A stretch of 57,530 nucleotides of DNA, from positions 1-57,530 of the forward strand of contig JAFQOD010000005.1 in assembly GCA_017395685.1 (NCBI GenBank), read 5' to 3'. The notes beneath the pieces are model-generated. The model had not been told where the DNA came from. It saw nothing but the letters and a program-made list of their open reading frames with translations, and ran no database searches. The first letter of the stretch is position 1, and each line of letters begins with the position of its first letter. Shown here one piece after another: positions 1 through 9,249 of this stretch. This stretch comes from Clostridia bacterium (GTDB taxonomy: Bacteria; Bacillota; Clostridia; Christensenellales; Aristaeellaceae). Both the position numbers and the translations under genes were made by a program.

Positions 1-139
1 AATGAAAAATTCTTCCCGAATCATAAATGATTCTCCAGAATTTTTCTCCTCGCGGCGTACATGCCGCCGCTGCGGATTGCATTTCTTCGCCTACTATGCT
101 GCAAGTATTTTTGCGTATGGTTGGTTTGTCAACGGTCTG

Positions 140-168
140 AGGACGGCTTGAATCGCCGTCCTTTTTCT
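140..168 (+). terminator. Rho-independent terminator of a gene left of the window
   Basis: An 8-bp stem (AGGACGGC with GCCGTCCT) closes a short loop and is followed by CTTTTTCTTT on the plus strand. The flanking gene at 178 is on the opposite strand and has no T-run from this hairpin, so it most likely ends a plus-strand transcript entering from outside. Bases 1-139 hold no gene I can support. Confidence 0.7.
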
Positions 169-177
169 TTGCAGAAG

Positions 178-1845
178 TTATTGATCCTGAATGATCAGAT
201 TGCTTTCATTCTCCTGGGCGGCCAGCATCATCCCCAGATTGAGGGCGTCCTTTTCCAGCTGCAGCGTCATTTCATGGATGGGCTGCAGGCGGCGGAGGGG
301 CCATGCTTTGGCCGGGCCTGCTTCCAGGATGGATTCCAGCTGCAGGGCCACGGATTCGATGCGGCGGAAAATCTCTTCCTGATCCGTTCCTTCCGTCATA
401 TCCGCCTGGGCTTCAATAGGATCCATCCGGGCTTCATCGGCCAGGGTGAAGGCGCTTTCCCCCGGAACTGCGATGCAGGGATAGCCGGTTTCCTGTTCGA
501 TCAGATTGTGCAGGGCGGCCTTGGCCTCATCCTCCCCATGCACCAGGAAAATCTGCCGGGGGGCCTGCTGCAGCCCCTTCACCCATTTGAGCAGGGAGCG
601 CTGATCCGCATGGCCGGAAAAGCCCTCCAGGCGCACCACTTCCGCCTTTACTGCAATCTTTTCCCCAAAGAGGGTCACCCTTTTTGCCCCGTCCAGCAGC
701 ATCCGGCCCAGGGAGCCTTCCGCCTGATAACCAACGAACACGATGGTGCTTTTTTCATTCCACAGGTTATGCTTCAGATGATGGCGGATGCGCCCGGCAT
801 CGCACATGCCGCTGGCGGCGATAAGAATCTTGGGCCGCTGATCCTGATTGAGGGCCTTGGATTCATCGGAGGTGCGGGAGAAATAGAGATTTTTGAAATC
901 CAGGGGATTATCCCCGGAAAGGATGCGGTTCCGGGTGGGCTGATCAAATACCTGGGCATTGCGGCGGAAAATCTCCGTGGTGGAGATGGCCATGGGGGAA
1001 TCGATGTATACATCCACCTTATCCAGGACGGGCTGATATTGAGGATGATCCTCATAATACTGATTCAGCTGATAGATCAGATCCTGGGTGCGGCCTACCG
1101 CAAAGGCAGGGATTACCACATTGCCCCCCCGCTTCACCGTGCGCAAAATCACCTGGATCAGATCCTCCAGGTTTTCTTCACCGGTTTTGTGATTGCGGTC
1201 GCCGTAGGTGCTTTCCATGATCACATAATCGGCTTTTTTGATGGGCTTGGGATCCCTGAGGATGGGCCGGTCATCCATACCGATATCCCCGGTATAGACG
1301 ATTTTCTTCGCCCCATCCCCTTCATCGGCCCAGATTTCTGTGATGGCGCTGCCCAGGATGTGCCCCGCCTCGTTGAAGCAGGCCTTCATCTGATCGTTCA
1401 ATTCAAACAGGGTATCATACAGCATGGGGCGCACCAGCTTCAGCGTCTGTTCCACATCGGCCTGGGTGTAGGCGGGCTCCACCGGGGGATCGCCCCGGCG
1501 CAGTGCCTTGCGGGTGGCCTGCTGTGCCTCCATTTCCTGGATGTGGGCGCCGTCGGGCAGCATGATGGAGAGCAGATCGGCGGTGGCGTCGGTGCAATAG
1601 ATGGGGCCGGAAAAACCCCGTTTTACCAGCAAGGGCAGCCGCCCGGTGTGATCGATGTGGGCATGGCTGATGATGACGCAGTCGATGGCCTTGGGATCAA
1701 AGGCAAAGGCGTCGTCATTCCGTTGCTCCAGGGCCTTTCCACCCTGGAACTGACCGCAATCCAGCAGGATCTGATGGCGGTCGGTACTCAGCAGATGGCA
1801 GGAGCCGGTAACACAATCGGCGGCCCCCAGAAAGCGAATGTTCAT
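178..1845 (-). CDS. MBL-fold beta-CASP RNA metallo-hydrolase
   Basis: Predicted cytoplasmic zinc-dependent nuclease of the metallo-beta-lactamase/beta-CASP group (Ysh1/CPSF73-like bacterial branch). The di-zinc motif HAHIDH is at residues 61-66, a YTGDIG strand-loop follows near residue 200, and the beta-CASP segment carries PAFAVGRTQ and, late, GFSGHADQ. The length of 555 residues is normal for the family. The family processes or degrades RNA; the substrate here is not known. An AAGGAG-type site precedes the ATG at a slightly long spacing. It stands alone, separated by a hairpin from the secreted-protein genes upstream. Family assignment is firm, cellular role is inferred. Confidence 0.9.
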   Translation of the reverse strand: MNIRFLGAADCVTGSCHLLSTDRHQILLDCGQFQGGKALEQRNDDAFAFDPKAIDCVIISHAHIDHTGRLPLLVKRGFSGPIYCTDATADLLSIMLPDGAHIQEMEAQQATRKALRRGDPPVEPAYTQADVEQTLKLVRPMLYDTLFELNDQMKACFNEAGHILGSAITEIWADEGDGAKKIVYTGDIGMDDRPILRDPKPIKKADYVIMESTYGDRNHKTGEENLEDLIQVILRTVKRGGNVVIPAFAVGRTQDLIYQLNQYYEDHPQYQPVLDKVDVYIDSPMAISTTEIFRRNAQVFDQPTRNRILSGDNPLDFKNLYFSRTSDESKALNQDQRPKILIAASGMCDAGRIRHHLKHNLWNEKSTIVFVGYQAEGSLGRMLLDGAKRVTLFGEKIAVKAEVVRLEGFSGHADQRSLLKWVKGLQQAPRQIFLVHGEDEAKAALHNLIEQETGYPCIAVPGESAFTLADEARMDPIEAQADMTEGTDQEEIFRRIESVALQLESILEAGPAKAWPLRRLQPIHEMTLQLEKDALNLGMMLAAQENESNLIIQDQ

Positions 1846-1887
1846 CGGGCGATTTCACTCCTTTTTCGGTAAAAATCATGAAAATTG

Positions 1888-1916
1888 AAGGAAAGTCCGC
1901 ATGAGCGGACTTTCTG
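1888..1916 (-). terminator. Hairpin between 1920 and 1845 genes
   Basis: Perfect 9-bp stem AAAGTCCGC/GCGGACTTT (1892-1900 and 1905-1913) with a 4-base loop. On the minus strand it is followed by a weak pyrimidine tract (TTCAATTTTC), so it probably ends the transcript of the two secreted-protein genes. Confidence 0.55.
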
Positions 1917-1919
1917 TGG

Positions 1920-2633
1920 TTATAGCATTTCTTCCAATTGGGCAGGGGTATAGGTGAAGGTGGGCACGTCAAAGCTGGGCGCAGCCATCAGCATGGGAGG
2001 GAAGAAAAAGACGGCATTGCCTTCTTCATCGGCATAGAAATGCCGGGTGGGCTCAAATTCCAGATAGAACAGCTCCTCATCCACATCCGCCCGGGCAATA
2101 CCCTGCTGCTGCAGGGATTTGAATTCCCCATAGAGGATGGGGTAGAGGGCCTCTTCGATCTGGGCGGAGGATTCCCCCACCATGGTAAGGCCGCGGAGGG
2201 TGAGCGTTTCCCCCAGATATTCCCCTGCCATATCGAATACCAGCGCTTCCATGGCCAGATTGGTGTAATCCGGGCCCATGGTCTGGCTGCGGTACTGAAG
2301 GATGGAAAGGAAGCGGCCGTTATTGCAGGTGACGGCGAAATCATGGCGCACCTCATTCTTCCCGTCAAAGAGCATATCCTCTTCGTGGGAAAACATGGGC
2401 AGCACCAGATTGATCATTTCATCCAGCGCCATTTCATAGGTGTCGTTGACGGCGGCGGAGGCATAATCATCCCCGGTGAGGCGGGGATAGGCATAGGTGA
2501 AATGATAGGTCCATTTCTTTTGGGAGGGAAACCATTCTTCCCCCTCCCTGCGCTCGATTACTGCTTCGGCAAATGCGCAGGAAAGGGTGAAAAGCATTAC
2601 CAGCGCTGTCGCCAGCGCCATTTTCTTAGCCAT
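1920..2633 (-). CDS. Secreted protein of unknown function, DUF3298-like
   Basis: A 237-residue protein with an N-terminal signal peptide (hydrophobic residues 5-18, cleavage likely after the AFA near residue 22). The body contains an alternating hydrophobic pattern and the phrase 'FEPTRHFYADEEGNAVFFFPP', which resembles the end of the DUF3298/RsiV-like domain seen in extracytoplasmic anti-sigma and lipoprotein families, but the match is by eye only. The C-terminus is short and has no membrane anchor. Its start overlaps the end of the next upstream gene by 8 bases, indicating co-translation with that other secreted protein. Function unknown. Confidence 0.75.
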   Translation of the reverse strand: MAKKMALATALVMLFTLSCAFAEAVIERREGEEWFPSQKKWTYHFTYAYPRLTGDDYASAAVNDTYEMALDEMINLVLPMFSHEEDMLFDGKNEVRHDFAVTCNNGRFLSILQYRSQTMGPDYTNLAMEALVFDMAGEYLGETLTLRGLTMVGESSAQIEEALYPILYGEFKSLQQQGIARADVDEELFYLEFEPTRHFYADEEGNAVFFFPPMLMAAPSFDVPTFTYTPAQLEEML

Positions 2634-3672
2634 TGGAAAGCCCCCAGACGATCATGGAATTGCGGACGAATTCCGCATACAGGGCAAATTCTGCCTGCCG
2701 TTCAGCGGGGAAGGAGAGGGAAATGGTATAGGCCCAGGAAAGCCCTTCCGGGATGATCCACAGGGTGTAGCTGCCCTCGCCCACGGCGAAGAACTGGGAA
2801 AATTCCCGCTGCTGGGTCACCGTCTGGCCGGGATTGGAAAGCATGAACTGATTCAGGGTTTCATCGAAGGAAGCAGTGTAATCGGTATGCACCCGGATTT
2901 CCGCTTCGGCCATGCCGTCGGCGGTCTGCCAGGCCATCCGGGCGGGATCATCGGAGGCCAGGCCCAGGATGGAGGGCAGATTGACGGAATATTCATAGGT
3001 GGTATTTTCGATCTGCTGCCAATCGGAAAGCCGGCCGTTAAGATAGACGGGGGAGAGGGCGAACTGATCCACCGTATAGCCAAAGGTGGTTTCGGGGGCA
3101 TAATTCAATGTGATTTCCCCGTGGCACAGCCAGCTCATGGCATCCTCGGGCAGCAGCTGGGCGCTCTGGGCATAGCTGTCATAATAGGTATACAGATCGC
3201 ACAGCGCCTCCACCTTTTCCCCGTCAAAGGTGGTGGAATAGATGTGCACCCCGATCATGGGATTGGAGGAGAGGAAGGAAAGATCAAACTGCATTTCCTT
3301 TCCCTTGAGAGCAAAGCAGGAAAGGGCGGATTGGGTCAGGGGGGCATATTCCCCGGAGGTGAACAGGGAAGCATAAACGGCGGCGGCCTGATCCTGGGTG
3401 AAGGCGGTCTTTCCGTTTTCTGCGGCCAGGGCGCCGTTTTGCAGCCCCAGGGCCAGAATGCCTTCCATCAGCGGCTGGGCGGGGGCCAGATTTTCCTCCA
3501 TGCCCTGCACATCGCTGATCACGGCGGCACCCAGCACCAGCTCCACCAGCGTCTGCATGCCAAGATCAATGGTCATTTCCTCCAGCTGGGCGTCCCGGGC
3601 AGGGGCGGCCAGGGCGGCAGGGGTCATCAGGCACAGGGCCAGCAGCAGGGCCAGCATCTTTCTCAGTTTCAT
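2626..3672 (-). CDS. Secreted protein of unknown function
   Basis: A 348-residue exported protein with a clear signal peptide (KLRKMLALLLALCLM start, AxA site near residue 23). The rest is soluble, acidic and rich in Tyr, Leu and Ser, without a family motif I recognise. It starts behind GGAGGAAATCATCCC and its 3' end overlaps the start of the 237-residue secreted protein by 8 bases, so the two form an operon and may act together outside the cell. No catalytic motif or repeat is evident. Confidence 0.75.
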   Translation of the reverse strand: MKLRKMLALLLALCLMTPAALAAPARDAQLEEMTIDLGMQTLVELVLGAAVISDVQGMEENLAPAQPLMEGILALGLQNGALAAENGKTAFTQDQAAAVYASLFTSGEYAPLTQSALSCFALKGKEMQFDLSFLSSNPMIGVHIYSTTFDGEKVEALCDLYTYYDSYAQSAQLLPEDAMSWLCHGEITLNYAPETTFGYTVDQFALSPVYLNGRLSDWQQIENTTYEYSVNLPSILGLASDDPARMAWQTADGMAEAEIRVHTDYTASFDETLNQFMLSNPGQTVTQQREFSQFFAVGEGSYTLWIIPEGLSWAYTISLSFPAERQAEFALYAEFVRNSMIVWGLSNG

Positions 3673-3726
3673 GGGATGATTTCCTCCTTGTGATATCTCT
3701 ATGCATATAAAACGAAACGGACTGCC

Positions 3727-4569
3727 TTATTCATCCAGCTGCCGGATCAGCTGCAGGGCGGCGATATTTCCATCCCCGACGGCCTTGGCAATCTGGTAGG
3801 GCGGGCCCTGCAGATCCCCGGCGATCATCACGTTATTCAGGCTGGTCCGGTATTGATCCCAGGTGCGGATTTTGCCCTTTTCATCCGTTTCCAGTTCGGG
3901 CATCAATTGGGAAAGGGCCATGGCCGGGCGCAGAATGAATACCCCGTCGTAGGCGTCGCTGCCTGCTTCGGTTTCGATCAGGATGCGGCCGCCCTCTGCG
4001 GTCAGGCCCAGGGGCTTCAGGGGGGATCGATCAATTTCCGGCTTCAATGTGCCGGTTTCATGGGGCTTTTCCGTGTAATAGGTCACATGGGCCAGAGTGG
4101 CAAGGAAATTGGCCTCCTCAGCGGCTTCATTCCAGGCGCCGATCACGGCGATATTGCCCCCCTTGTAAAACATGCCGTCGCAGGTGGCGCAATAGCTGAC
4201 GCCCATGCCCACCAGCTTTTCTTCCCCCGGCAGCAGGGCGATCCGGGGAATGCCGGTGGCCAGGATGACGGCCCTTGCCTGTGCCAGTTCATTGCCCAGC
4301 ATGGCGGAAAACATATCCCCCATGGGCAGCACCCGCTGCACCAGGGATTCCTTGATTTCCACCCCCAGATCCCTTGCCTGGGCCCGTATGGCATCGATCA
4401 TATCCCTGCCGGAAATGTGGGGCATGCCGGGATAATTTTCCACCAGCGCCGCTTTTTCCAGGGCGCCTCGGTCAGAGTAGGCCATCAGCACCGATTTTCC
4501 CCGCATCCGCAGCGTCAGTGCGGCGGAGCAGCCTGCCGGGCCGCCGCCCACAATCAGAACGTCATACAT
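3727..4569 (-). CDS. Thioredoxin-reductase-like FAD/NAD(P) oxidoreductase
   Basis: A 280-residue flavoprotein of the thioredoxin reductase family. The FAD-binding GGGPAG lies at residues 8-13, the redox-active CATC at 127-130 inside the typical SYCATCDG context, and an AGD (C-terminal FAD contact) near residue 254. The NAD(P) Rossmann loop is atypical (IGAWNEAAEEA rather than GGGxxA), so the electron donor may not be NADPH; ferredoxin-dependent flavin reductases of this family occur in Clostridia. The start is the ATG preceded by GGAGGATCAATC; 36 codons of open frame upstream are not used. It is shorter than a standard TrxB of about 310 residues. Confidence 0.85.
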   Translation of the reverse strand: MYDVLIVGGGPAGCSAALTLRMRGKSVLMAYSDRGALEKAALVENYPGMPHISGRDMIDAIRAQARDLGVEIKESLVQRVLPMGDMFSAMLGNELAQARAVILATGIPRIALLPGEEKLVGMGVSYCATCDGMFYKGGNIAVIGAWNEAAEEANFLATLAHVTYYTEKPHETGTLKPEIDRSPLKPLGLTAEGGRILIETEAGSDAYDGVFILRPAMALSQLMPELETDEKGKIRTWDQYRTSLNNVMIAGDLQGPPYQIAKAVGDGNIAALQLIRQLDE

Positions 4570-4700
4570 GATTGATCCTCCGGCTGAAAAAATGATGCTC
4601 CGACAATCCGGAACGGCTGCGGATTTTCTGCTCCGCATTCTGTGTTGATACAAAGGCGCAGCCCGGTCTGCTGCCAAGCCGCGCCCTCATTTTTCAAGGA

Positions 4701-6062
4701 TTATTTTTCTTCGTTTTTCTGGGGTTCTTCCTTGGGCTGGATGGTCACCGTGGCCCATTCCACCCTGCGATCCACCATTTCCTCCACCCGGATATGCAGC
4801 CCGTGGCATTTTACTTCGGGATGGGTGCCATCCTTGGGGATCACCGCCAGGCAGCTGAATACCAGCCCGCCCAGGGTATCAAATTCCTCGGAGAGGGGCA
4901 GATCAATTTCCAATGCTTCGTTGATGGATTCCAGATCAGTGCCGCCGGCGATGCGATAGCTGTTTTCCCCGATCTTCTGGATATCCTGGGGGGTGGTGGG
5001 ATCGTATTCATCATCGATATTGCCCACGATTTCCTCCAGCAGATCCTCCATGGTGATCAGGCCGGAGGTGCCGCCGTATTCATCCACTACAATGGCCAGA
5101 TGATTCTTTTTGCTCTGCATATCCCGGAAAAGCACATCCGTGCGCACGGATTCGGGCACGAAATAGGCGGGGCGCAGAATTTCCCGCAGCGTCTTTTTCT
5201 TTCCGGTGGAAAGGGCCAGCAGGAAATCCCGGGTGGTGACGGTGCCCAGAATGTCGTCCAGATCCTCTTCATATACCGGGAAGCGGGATTTGCCGCTTTC
5301 GGCGATCAGGGAAAGGATTTCTTCATCCGTGGCATCCACCTGCAGGGCGATCATATCGGTGCGGTGGGTCATGCAATCGGCAGCGGCCATATTATTGAAT
5401 TCGAAAATATTTTCGATCATATCCCGCTCGTTGCTTTCGATGGCGCCCTTTTCCTCGCCCATATCCACCATCATGCGGATTTCATCTTCCGTGACATTTT
5501 CCTCTTCGGCGGCAGGATCAATGCCAAAGAGGCGCAGCACGCCGTTTACCGATTTGGTCAGGAACCAGACCACGGGCTTGACGCCGACGGCCACCCCGTT
5601 GATGATGCCGCATACCGCCCGGGCCACCCCTTCCGGCTTCTTCATGGCCACCCGCTTGGGCACCAGTTCGCCGAACACCAGGGTAAAATAAGAAAGGATC
5701 AGGGTGATCAGCACCACGCACAGGGTATTAAGGGTGCCCTCAGGGATGGCGGTGAAGCCCCACTTGTTCACGATCAGATCCACCAGGGGATCCGAAAAAT
5801 TATCGGCAGCAAAGGCGCTGCCCAGGAAACCGGCCAATGTAATGGCGATCTGGATGGTGGAAAGGAAGCCGGAGGGCTCCAGCATCATTTTCAGCAGCCG
5901 GGCGGCCTTTTTATCCCCTTCATCCGCCTGATGGCGCAGCTTGGTTTCGCTCAGGGAGACCACCGCAATTTCCGCTGCCGCAAAAAATGCATTGATGGCA
6001 ATCAATGCCACCTGTACCAACAAAAGACCGCCTATCGGGGTATCCAAAGTGTATTCCTCCAT
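4701..6062 (-). CDS. CNNM/CorC-HlyC family membrane protein with CBS pair
   Basis: Integral membrane protein of the hemolysin-C/CorC group, thought to take part in Mg2+ or cobalt efflux. Domains in order: an N-terminal DUF21/CNNM membrane domain (residues about 12-190, three or four helices, with the family's FAAAEIAVVS near the start), two CBS domains (about 205-335, containing the THRTDM and DEYGGTSGLIT phrases) and a C-terminal CorC_HlyC domain (about 350-435). The length of 453 residues is normal. A paralogue with the same layout lies at 28832-30178. An extended -10 promoter is at 6204-6209. Confidence 0.9.
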   Translation of the reverse strand: MEEYTLDTPIGGLLLVQVALIAINAFFAAAEIAVVSLSETKLRHQADEGDKKAARLLKMMLEPSGFLSTIQIAITLAGFLGSAFAADNFSDPLVDLIVNKWGFTAIPEGTLNTLCVVLITLILSYFTLVFGELVPKRVAMKKPEGVARAVCGIINGVAVGVKPVVWFLTKSVNGVLRLFGIDPAAEEENVTEDEIRMMVDMGEEKGAIESNERDMIENIFEFNNMAAADCMTHRTDMIALQVDATDEEILSLIAESGKSRFPVYEEDLDDILGTVTTRDFLLALSTGKKKTLREILRPAYFVPESVRTDVLFRDMQSKKNHLAIVVDEYGGTSGLITMEDLLEEIVGNIDDEYDPTTPQDIQKIGENSYRIAGGTDLESINEALEIDLPLSEEFDTLGGLVFSCLAVIPKDGTHPEVKCHGLHIRVEEMVDRRVEWATVTIQPKEEPQKNEEK

Positions 6063-6203
6063 TCATGGCTGCGCATCCCTTTCCCCGGCTGAAATAAAAG
6101 CGCCGCAGGATGGATGATGGGCTGCCTCCGGGACGTATAGATTGGGGGATACCGGCCTGCCCGGCTGCCGCCGATCCCGGAATCAGATAAGATTCCACTT
6201 TCA

Positions 6204-6209
6204 ATTATA
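6204..6209 (-). promoter_or_regulatory. Extended -10 element for the CNNM/CorC gene
   Basis: Minus-strand TGC-TATAAT, an extended -10. No good -35 is seen 17 bases upstream. The 287-base divergent gap 6063-6349 also holds the forward promoter at 6275-6304; I see no RNA motif or small gene in it. Confidence 0.55.
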
Positions 6210-6274
6210 GCATAACCTCTTCTGAAATTCCACATAAATTTGAAAAGAATTTGTAACATTATTGGCTGCCTGTG

Positions 6275-6304
6275 TTGTCCGCAGGGGGCGGAATATGGTA
6301 TACT
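6275..6304 (+). promoter_or_regulatory. Promoter of the TetM-like GTPase gene
   Basis: TTGTCC, an 18-base spacer and TATACT with a TGG extension. It leaves an untranslated leader of only about 40 bases, too short to contain the leader peptide and attenuator that precede classical tet(M). Confidence 0.5.
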
Positions 6305-6349
6305 TTGGATGATACAGAATTTTCAATGCCGTCAGAAGGATGATCCGTT

Positions 6350-8257
6350 ATGCGCAACATCGCCATTTTTGCCCATGTGGATGCGGGCAAGACCACCCTC
6401 AGCGAGCAATTGCTCTCCCATGCCGGGGCCATCCGGGTGCGGGGGGCGGTGGATCAGGGAACGGCCCATACCGACCGGCTGCCGGTGGAAAGGCGGCGGG
6501 GCATTTCGGTGCAGTCCTCCTGCGCTACCCTGTGCTGGAAGGGGGAGGAGATCCACCTGATCGATACCCCCGGCCACAGCGATTTTGCCGCTGAGGTGGA
6601 GCGTGCCCTGTGGGCGCCGGATGGAGCCATCCTGGTGATCAGCGCCGCCGAAGGGGTGCAGCCCCAGACGGAGGTGCTCTTTGATGCGCTGAAGGCCGCC
6701 CGGATCCCCACCCTGCTGTTCATCAATAAAATGGACCGGGAGGGGGCGGATGCAGAACGCGCCCTTTCTGAATTCAGGGAAATTCTTTCCCCCAATGCCG
6801 CCTTCCTCACCGATGCCGAAGATATGATGGCTCTGGTCGCCGAAAGCAGCGATCAGGCAGCGGAGGATTATCTGTGCGGCGAAATTTATGATCAGGAAAA
6901 ATTATATCCCCTGCTTCGCAGCGCCATGCAGGAAATGCAGGCCTTCCCCGCCCTGACGGGATCCGCCCTTCGGGATCAGGGGGTGCCGCAGCTGCTGGAC
7001 GCCATTCTGGATCTGCTGCCTGCCCCGGCAGGGAAGGAGGAGGATCCCCTCTGCGCCATCTGCTATGCCGCCAGCCAGGATCCTCTGCTTGGTCGTGGGG
7101 TGCATGTGCGGATTTTTTCCGGCACTCTTCAGAATCGGGATGCCCTCACCCTTTCCGGCGTCCAGCGGAAGATCACCCAGATCCGCCTGTGGACGGCGGA
7201 TGGCCGGGGCCAGGATACGGGCAGGCTTTCCGCCGGGCAGATCGGGGTGCTTTATGGCCTTTCGGATGTGAAGGTGGGCACGGTGCTGGGGGATGAAAGC
7301 TATCTGCCCCGGCCCATGGCGCTGGGCGCCCTCAGGGAGCCGCTGCTCTCCGTCCGGGTCACGCCCCTGGACCGGGCCCGGGATCATGAATGCCGGAAGG
7401 CTCTGATGGAGCTGGCGGGGGAGGATCCCCTGCTTTCCGTTTCCTACAGTGAGGAAACCAAAGAAACCACCCTCAGGGCCATGGGCAAAATGCAATTGGA
7501 AATCCTGGAGGAGATGCTGCGCACCCGCTTTTCCCTGCCCTGCCAGTTTACCCAGCCCCAGCTGATTTACCGGGAAACCATCGCCGCCCCCTCCGAGGGA
7601 TTTGTGGCCTATACCATGCCAAAGCCCTGCTGGGCCATCATCAATCTGTATATCGAGCCCCTGCCCCGGGGATCGGGGGTGCAGTTTCAATCCACGGTGG
7701 CCCCCCGGGATATCGCCCTTCGGTATCAGCATCAGGTGGAAAATGCCCTGCCCCTGGCCCTGCGCCAGGGCATGAAGGGCTGGCAGGTGACGGATGTGAA
7801 GGTGACGCTGACAGGCGGCAATCATCACGAAATTCATACCCATCCCCTGGATTTTGTGGTGGCCACCCCCATGGCCATGATGGATGGGCTGAGAAGGGGA
7901 GGCACAAAGCTATTGGAGCCGGTGCTGCAGGCCCATATCTGGGCGCCGGAGGCCCTTTCCGGCCGGATCATCAGCGATATCAATCAGATGCGGGGCCAGG
8001 TAGAGGAAACGGTGAACGGCCGGGGTATGATGCGCATCAGGGCCATCCTTCCTGCTGCCACCTCCCTATCCTATTCCGAAACCCTTTTGCAATTGACCAG
8101 CGGCCGGGGAGGCATGAATGTGAAGCTGATGGGCTATCAGGACGCCCCTGCCGATGTGCAGGCGGAAATGCCCCGCCGGGGGGTCAATCCCCTGGATACC
8201 GCCAAGTATATTCTGGCCGCCCGCAGCGCCCTGGAAGGCGAAATTTTTGATCGGTAA
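6350..8257 (+). CDS. TetM-like translational GTPase (EF-G family)
   Basis: A 635-residue GTPase built like the ribosomal protection proteins Tet(M)/Tet(O) (about 639 residues). G1 AHVDAGKT is at residues 8-15, G2 RRRGISVQS near 47-55, G3 DTPGHSDF near 73-80 and G4 NKMD near 126-129; EF-G domains II, III, IV and V follow. In Tet(M), loop III of domain IV carries YSPVST, which dislodges tetracycline; here the equivalent stretch (about 490-503) reads HHEIHTHPLDF. Resistance is therefore doubtful and a paralogous ribosome factor more likely. The gene has a short leader and is followed after 12 bases by an unknown gene. Confidence 0.85.
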   Translation: MRNIAIFAHVDAGKTTLSEQLLSHAGAIRVRGAVDQGTAHTDRLPVERRRGISVQSSCATLCWKGEEIHLIDTPGHSDFAAEVERALWAPDGAILVISAAEGVQPQTEVLFDALKAARIPTLLFINKMDREGADAERALSEFREILSPNAAFLTDAEDMMALVAESSDQAAEDYLCGEIYDQEKLYPLLRSAMQEMQAFPALTGSALRDQGVPQLLDAILDLLPAPAGKEEDPLCAICYAASQDPLLGRGVHVRIFSGTLQNRDALTLSGVQRKITQIRLWTADGRGQDTGRLSAGQIGVLYGLSDVKVGTVLGDESYLPRPMALGALREPLLSVRVTPLDRARDHECRKALMELAGEDPLLSVSYSEETKETTLRAMGKMQLEILEEMLRTRFSLPCQFTQPQLIYRETIAAPSEGFVAYTMPKPCWAIINLYIEPLPRGSGVQFQSTVAPRDIALRYQHQVENALPLALRQGMKGWQVTDVKVTLTGGNHHEIHTHPLDFVVATPMAMMDGLRRGGTKLLEPVLQAHIWAPEALSGRIISDINQMRGQVEETVNGRGMMRIRAILPAATSLSYSETLLQLTSGRGGMNVKLMGYQDAPADVQAEMPRRGVNPLDTAKYILAARSALEGEIFDR

Positions 8258-8269
8258 GGAGGGAATTGC

Positions 8270-8869
8270 ATGGATGCAATGATGCTGCTCCGGCAGGCAC
8301 AGCAGCAGGAAAAGCCGGAGAAAAAATATGATCTGCTGAAGAAGGCCCATGCCCTGGCCCCGGATTCCCTGCCGGTTTTGCAGGAAATGCTGCTGACAGG
8401 AGATTATGATCGCTGGCCCCTGGGGGATCTGCGGCGGATCGGCTGTTATCTGTTTCATGGGTTTGAGCATCCTGAGCAGCATCCGGAGGAAGAGCAGCAG
8501 CGGATGGCGCTGGAATTCTTCCATTCCTCTCTTCTGGATCAATGCCTTGCCCTGGCCGATGATCCCCAGGCCTTTCTGAAGGAATATTTTACCGCCCTTG
8601 GGGCAAACTATATCAGCATTTTCATCCGGGAGGATCGTGCCCACATGCCCTATCTGTTCGGCTATCTGGCCACCCGGAAAATTCCCCGGTATCTGGCAGC
8701 GCCCATGGGCAGCGTGATCCGCAATATTTTCCTGTGCCCCTTCCTCACCGGGGAGCAGCAATCCCTGCTGGCGGGCTGCTTTTACCGGGCCTGCTATCAG
8801 TATCTGGAGGGGCAAACCGGCCCCTTGGATGAAAACTTGGGCGCTTCCATCTGCGCCCTGATCCGATGA
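8270..8869 (+). CDS. Uncharacterised cytoplasmic protein
   Basis: A 199-residue protein with no signal peptide and no membrane segment. The first 60 residues look like a single helical TPR-type hairpin (LLKKAHALAPDSLPVLQEML), after which the protein is mostly alpha-helical with Leu, Tyr and Phe-rich stretches. It begins behind AAGGAGGGAATTGC, 12 bases after the TetM-like GTPase, and its stop overlaps the next start (ATGA), so it belongs to a four-gene unit. No family recognised. Confidence 0.75.
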   Translation: MDAMMLLRQAQQQEKPEKKYDLLKKAHALAPDSLPVLQEMLLTGDYDRWPLGDLRRIGCYLFHGFEHPEQHPEEEQQRMALEFFHSSLLDQCLALADDPQAFLKEYFTALGANYISIFIREDRAHMPYLFGYLATRKIPRYLAAPMGSVIRNIFLCPFLTGEQQSLLAGCFYRACYQYLEGQTGPLDENLGASICALIR

Positions 8870-9249
8870 AGGGCCTGCGCCCTGCCCTGGTGCGCTTTGG
8901 GGTGCTGGTAATTGCTGCCCTGGCGCTGCAGGGCCTGCCCCTGATTTTCCCGGATATGGCGGGGGAAGGGGGCCTGGCGCTGTATCTGATCCATCTCTAT
9001 GGCGTCATTCCCCTGTGTGCATTCTTCATTCCCCTTTGGGCGGCCCGGGGCGGCGTGCATCCCTTTGCGGGCTTTTTCCCCATCGGAGGGGCGCTGATGC
9101 TGCTGCCGGTGTATCAGAGCATGGGAATGGGGCTGATCTGCCTGCTGCTTTCCCTGATCGGCGGCGTTGCCGGCCAGGAATGGGAAAAGCGGCGGATGGC
9201 CGTGAAAGGAAAACATCATGGAACAGCAAAAAAATACGCAAAAAAGTAA
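8866..9249 (+). CDS. Small integral membrane protein of unknown function
   Basis: A 127-residue protein with about four hydrophobic helices (residues about 8-30, 37-57, 67-83 and 87-104) and a basic C-terminal tail ending HHGTAKKYAKK. It overlaps the preceding gene by four bases (ATGA) and the following one by 32 bases, so it is translated within the same unit. No family recognised. Confidence 0.7.
   Translation: MKGLRPALVRFGVLVIAALALQGLPLIFPDMAGEGGLALYLIHLYGVIPLCAFFIPLWAARGGVHPFAGFFPIGGALMLLPVYQSMGMGLICLLLSLIGGVAGQEWEKRRMAVKGKHHGTAKKYAKK

Noticed and set aside
6305-6349. Tet(M)-like transcription attenuator before the TetM-like GTPase
   Set aside because: The leader is only about 40 bases with no leader peptide and no terminator hairpin.
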